From: an uncultured Chromatiaceae bacterium
Lineage (GTDB): Bacteria; Pseudomonadota; Gammaproteobacteria; Enterobacterales; Alteromonadaceae
DNA: 6,840 bases
Direction of reading: 5' to 3'
Assembly: GCA_946481195.1 (NCBI GenBank)
Contig: CAMLNG010000205.1
Location: 1 to 6,840 of the forward strand
Positions within the stretch are counted from its first letter, which is position 1, and each line of letters begins with the position of its first letter. The notes below the pieces were generated by a model that was not told the DNA's origin, ran no database searches, and worked only from the letters and a program-made list of their open reading frames with translations. Made by a program: the position numbers and the translations under genes. Positions 5,462-6,840 of this stretch are shown piece by piece.

Positions 5462-6356
5462 TAGGTTGCTCCGGTTTGCTGCTTTGCGCGTTGGTTTGCT
5501 CAGCTGTCTGCTGCTCATGGCCCTGCTGCTCTTGGCCTAAGTGATCATGAATGAGCCCCAGCACCAACGCTTGCACCAGGCTCATACTGGCGCTTAATGA
5601 ACGAAAGGCATGTAATTCGGCTTCGCGCACCAGTAGTGCATGGTCCGCCAGCTGATACAACGGGCTGACCCGGCTGTCGGTAATAAGCAGCACTTTGCAG
5701 CCAACCGCTTTGGCGCGTTGCACCACGGTTTGGGTTTCTGTGGCATAAGGCGCAAAGCTGACGGCCAGCAACACATCGTCGGCGCCGAGCAGATTCAGCG
5801 CAGATTGCTGCATATAACCGGTGCCATCGAATAAATGCACGGCAAGACCAGTGTTACCCAACAGATAACTGGCGTAGCTCACCACCGGAAAAGCCCGGCG
5901 CGCGCCTTGTAAATGAATCAGCCGCGCTTTGGCCAGCATGCTGCTGGCAGTCGATAAGGCGGTGGCGTCTATGGTTTGGCATAGCTGGTCCAGCGCCTGC
6001 CGATTGGCGCTGCTGATTTGTTGCAGGTAATTCAGGCCAGCGCTGTCGGCCGGCACTGAGTGATCTTGCTGCACCAGCGCAATACGCTGCTGGTAATTGG
6101 CCTGGCTTTGCAACAGCTGCGTTTTGTAAAGCTGCTGCAGATCAGAAAAGCCGGTAAAACCAAAGGCATTGGCAAAACGCACCAGTGCAGAGGCGTGCAC
6201 ACCGGCAGCCTGCGCAATAGAGGCGGCAGTACCAAGCGCCACTGTTTGCGGGTTATCCAGTAAATAACGGCCGATGACCTGCAGCCGATCGCTGAGTTCG
6301 GCGAAACGGCTGCTGATTTGCTGCTCTAACTGGGACTGTTGCCGGGCTGTTCTCAT
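5454..6356 (-). CDS. RpiR-family transcriptional regulator (HTH plus SIS domain), likely inositol regulator
   Basis: A 300-residue regulator when started at ATG 6356; an in-frame TTG at 6407 would add 17 residues but has no ribosome site. Residues about 9-80 form the RpiR helix-turn-helix: LSDRLQVIGRYLLDNPQTVA, then SIAQAAGVHASALVRFANAFGFTGF, matching the family's pattern of a helix-turn-helix followed by VRFA-x-GF. Residues about 125-265 form a SIS sugar-isomerase-like domain (ARLIHLQGARRAF, GADDVLLAVSFAPYATET, AVGCKVLLITDS), which in this family senses phosphorylated sugars or pathway intermediates. A glutamine-rich tail (about the last 30 residues, beginning LGQEQQGHEQQ) follows. It sits directly upstream of iolB with an 8-nt overlap and divergent from iolC, so it very probably controls the inositol genes, as RpiR-type IolR does in Sinorhizobium and Salmonella. 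Repressor action is inferred, not shown. Confidence 0.9.
   Translation of the reverse strand: MRTARQQSQLEQQISSRFAELSDRLQVIGRYLLDNPQTVALGTAASIAQAAGVHASALVRFANAFGFTGFSDLQQLYKTQLLQSQANYQQRIALVQQDHSVPADSAGLNYLQQISSANRQALDQLCQTIDATALSTASSMLAKARLIHLQGARRAFPVVSYASYLLGNTGLAVHLFDGTGYMQQSALNLLGADDVLLAVSFAPYATETQTVVQRAKAVGCKVLLITDSRVSPLYQLADHALLVREAELHAFRSLSASMSLVQALVLGLIHDHLGQEQQGHEQQTAEQTNAQSSKPEQPNV
5469..5472 (-). promoter_or_regulatory. Shine-Dalgarno GGAG of iolB, inside the end of rpiR
   Basis: GGAG seven bases upstream of ATG 5461 lies within the last codons of the RpiR gene. It fixes the iolB start at the position giving the normal family length and rules out the longer in-frame extension. Confidence 0.65.
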
Positions 6357-6425
6357 GCTGTTGTCGTCATTACCTGTGGTGCTGGCGTGGCGCTTGCCGC
6401 CCGCCAAAAAATGTCACTGCAATGG

Positions 6426-6454
6426 AGTGTACTTCAATAAAATATTTATTCCAA
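6426..6454 (-). promoter_or_regulatory. Predicted promoter for rpiR-iolB
   Basis: Reading left on the minus strand, TTGGAA (6454-6449) and TACACT (6431-6426) are separated by exactly 17 bases of AT-rich DNA and match the sigma70 consensus at four positions each. Transcription would start near 6419, giving a leader of about 60 bases to ATG 6356. It is nearly back-to-back with the iolC promoter. Confidence 0.5.
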
Positions 6455-6457
6455 TAG

Positions 6458-6486
6458 TTGATCTGATAGAATTTTCATTCTAATCT
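6458..6486 (+). promoter_or_regulatory. Predicted promoter for iolC
   Basis: TTGATC (6458-6463) and TAATCT (6481-6486) are spaced by 17 bases. The -35 matches four of six positions; the -10 keeps the first T, the A and the last T of the consensus. The spacer holds the candidate RpiR operator. The leader to GTG 6607 would be about 115 bases. Confidence 0.4.
6467..6482. promoter_or_regulatory. Candidate RpiR/IolR operator TAGAA-N6-TTCTA
   Basis: A 5-bp inverted repeat (TAGAA and TTCTA) is separated by six bases. The layout resembles the GGAA-N6-TTCC palindrome reported for the RpiR-type IolR of Sinorhizobium, with A/T in place of the outer G/C. It lies in the spacer of the predicted iolC promoter and next to the -35 of the rpiR promoter, a good place for a repressor. 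It is flanked by a direct repeat ATCTGA (6461-6466 and 6483-6488). Confidence 0.4.
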
Positions 6487-6594
6487 GACGACATTTTCGA
6501 CAACTGGCCACCGGTAGCAAGGCGCTATCTAAACCAGCAACGCGGCCGACAGCAACGCGACTGAAATGCAGCGCGGCATTGCGATTTACACAAC

Positions 6595-6599
6595 AGGAG
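6595..6599 (+). promoter_or_regulatory. Shine-Dalgarno AGGAG of iolC
   Basis: AGGAG lies seven bases before GTG 6607 and decides this non-ATG start. The next in-frame ATG (6787) would remove the conserved N-terminal domain start. Confidence 0.75.
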
Positions 6600-6606
6600 T
6601 CAGCGG

Positions 6607-6840
6607 GTGACAGCATTAGTTTCAGACAAAAAGCTCGACGTGATTTGCTTAGGCCGTGCCTCGGTCGATTTGTACGGCCAGCAGATTGGCGACCGGCTGC
6701 AGGACATCAGCTCTTTTGCCAAATCGCTCGGCGGCTCATCCTGCAATATCGCCTTTGGTGCAGCGCGGCTTGGTTTAAAAGCTTCCATGCTGACCCGGGT
6801 TGGCGACGAGCAATTTGGCCAGTTTATCCGCCAGGAACTT
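6607..6840 (+). CDS. iolC: 5-dehydro-2-deoxygluconokinase, N-terminal part (3' end outside window)
   Basis: The first 78 codons of a gene that runs off the right edge, starting at GTG 6607. The translated start is that of IolC, a PfkB/ribokinase-family sugar kinase. LDVICLGRASVDLYGQQIG (10-28) is the opening strand with the substrate-binding Asp; SFAKSLGGSSCNIAFGAARLGL (37-58) holds the GG turn and the conserved Asn of the sugar-binding site; LTRVGDEQFGQFIRQEL closes the visible part. The enzyme phosphorylates 5-dehydro-2-deoxy-D-gluconate with ATP, the step directly after IolB. The SSCN segment replaces the more usual CPTN or SPAN type, a mild variation. Many proteobacterial IolC proteins carry an extra C-terminal aldolase-like domain (DUF2090), which cannot be checked here. 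It is divergent from rpiR-iolB, and more iol genes probably follow downstream. Confidence 0.92.
   Translation, partial: MTALVSDKKLDVICLGRASVDLYGQQIGDRLQDISSFAKSLGGSSCNIAFGAARLGLKASMLTRVGDEQFGQFIRQEL

Noticed and set aside
5462..5518. In-frame 19-codon N-terminal extension of IolB
   Set aside because: It lies entirely inside rpiR, makes the protein longer than usual, and the internal ATG at 5461 has a well-placed GGAG.
6357..6407. TTG start 17 codons upstream of the chosen RpiR start
   Set aside because: There is no ribosome site before the TTG, the added residues (GGKRHASTTG and so on) do not resemble the family, and ATG 6356 gives the usual distance to the helix-turn-helix. The ribosome site for ATG 6356 is itself weak, so this is a preference, not proof.
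6600..6788. Minus-strand 62-codon frame opposite the start of iolC
   Set aside because: It is a shadow of iolC, whose plus-strand translation matches the IolC N-terminus clearly.

Overview
The window looks like chromosomal DNA of a gammaproteobacterium, most likely an Alteromonadales/Chromatiaceae-type organism (Rheinheimera-like is my guess, from protein style only). The pointers are mid-range GC content, two small solute-binding-protein-like secreted proteins of a kind common there, a LacI regulator beside an ACCGGT-centred palindrome, and Gram-negative style inositol genes. No RNA gene, mobile element or CRISPR array is visible.

Layout. Positions 1-287 (+) hold the last 94 residues of a Gfo/Idh/MocA-type NAD(P)-dependent oxidoreductase. 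A bidirectional terminator hairpin (309-328) separates it from two minus-strand genes for secreted periplasmic-binding-protein-like proteins (329-1009 and 1095-1832). Next is a minus-strand, translationally coupled pair: a 207-residue protein resembling only the C-terminal domain of mannitol dehydrogenases (2713-3336), followed by a ThuA-domain protein (1916-2716) and a strong hairpin (1863-1891). A LacI-family regulator is divergent from this pair (3579-4607, +). The 242-bp gap between them holds a perfect 18-bp palindrome (3445-3462) overlapping the -35 box of a lacI-type promoter. Convergent with it is a minus-strand pair, an RpiR-family regulator (5454-6356) and iolB (4640-5461), overlapping by 8 nt. 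Divergent from rpiR is the start of iolC (6607 to the window end, +).

How the genes work together. The right third is the edge of a myo-inositol catabolic locus: IolB (5-deoxy-glucuronate isomerase) and IolC (5-dehydro-2-deoxygluconokinase) catalyse consecutive steps. The RpiR protein is likely the local inositol regulator, acting on two back-to-back promoters between rpiR and iolC. The middle (truncated polyol-dehydrogenase-like protein, ThuA and LacI) looks like a second carbohydrate module of unknown substrate. Together with the Gfo/Idh oxidoreductase it suggests a sugar or polyol oxidation neighbourhood. The two secreted binding-like proteins have no transporter genes beside them, and their link to sugar use is unproven.

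The least explained element is the orphan mannitol-dehydrogenase C-terminal-like protein, which has no Rossmann domain and has apparently lost catalytic residues while being coupled to ThuA.
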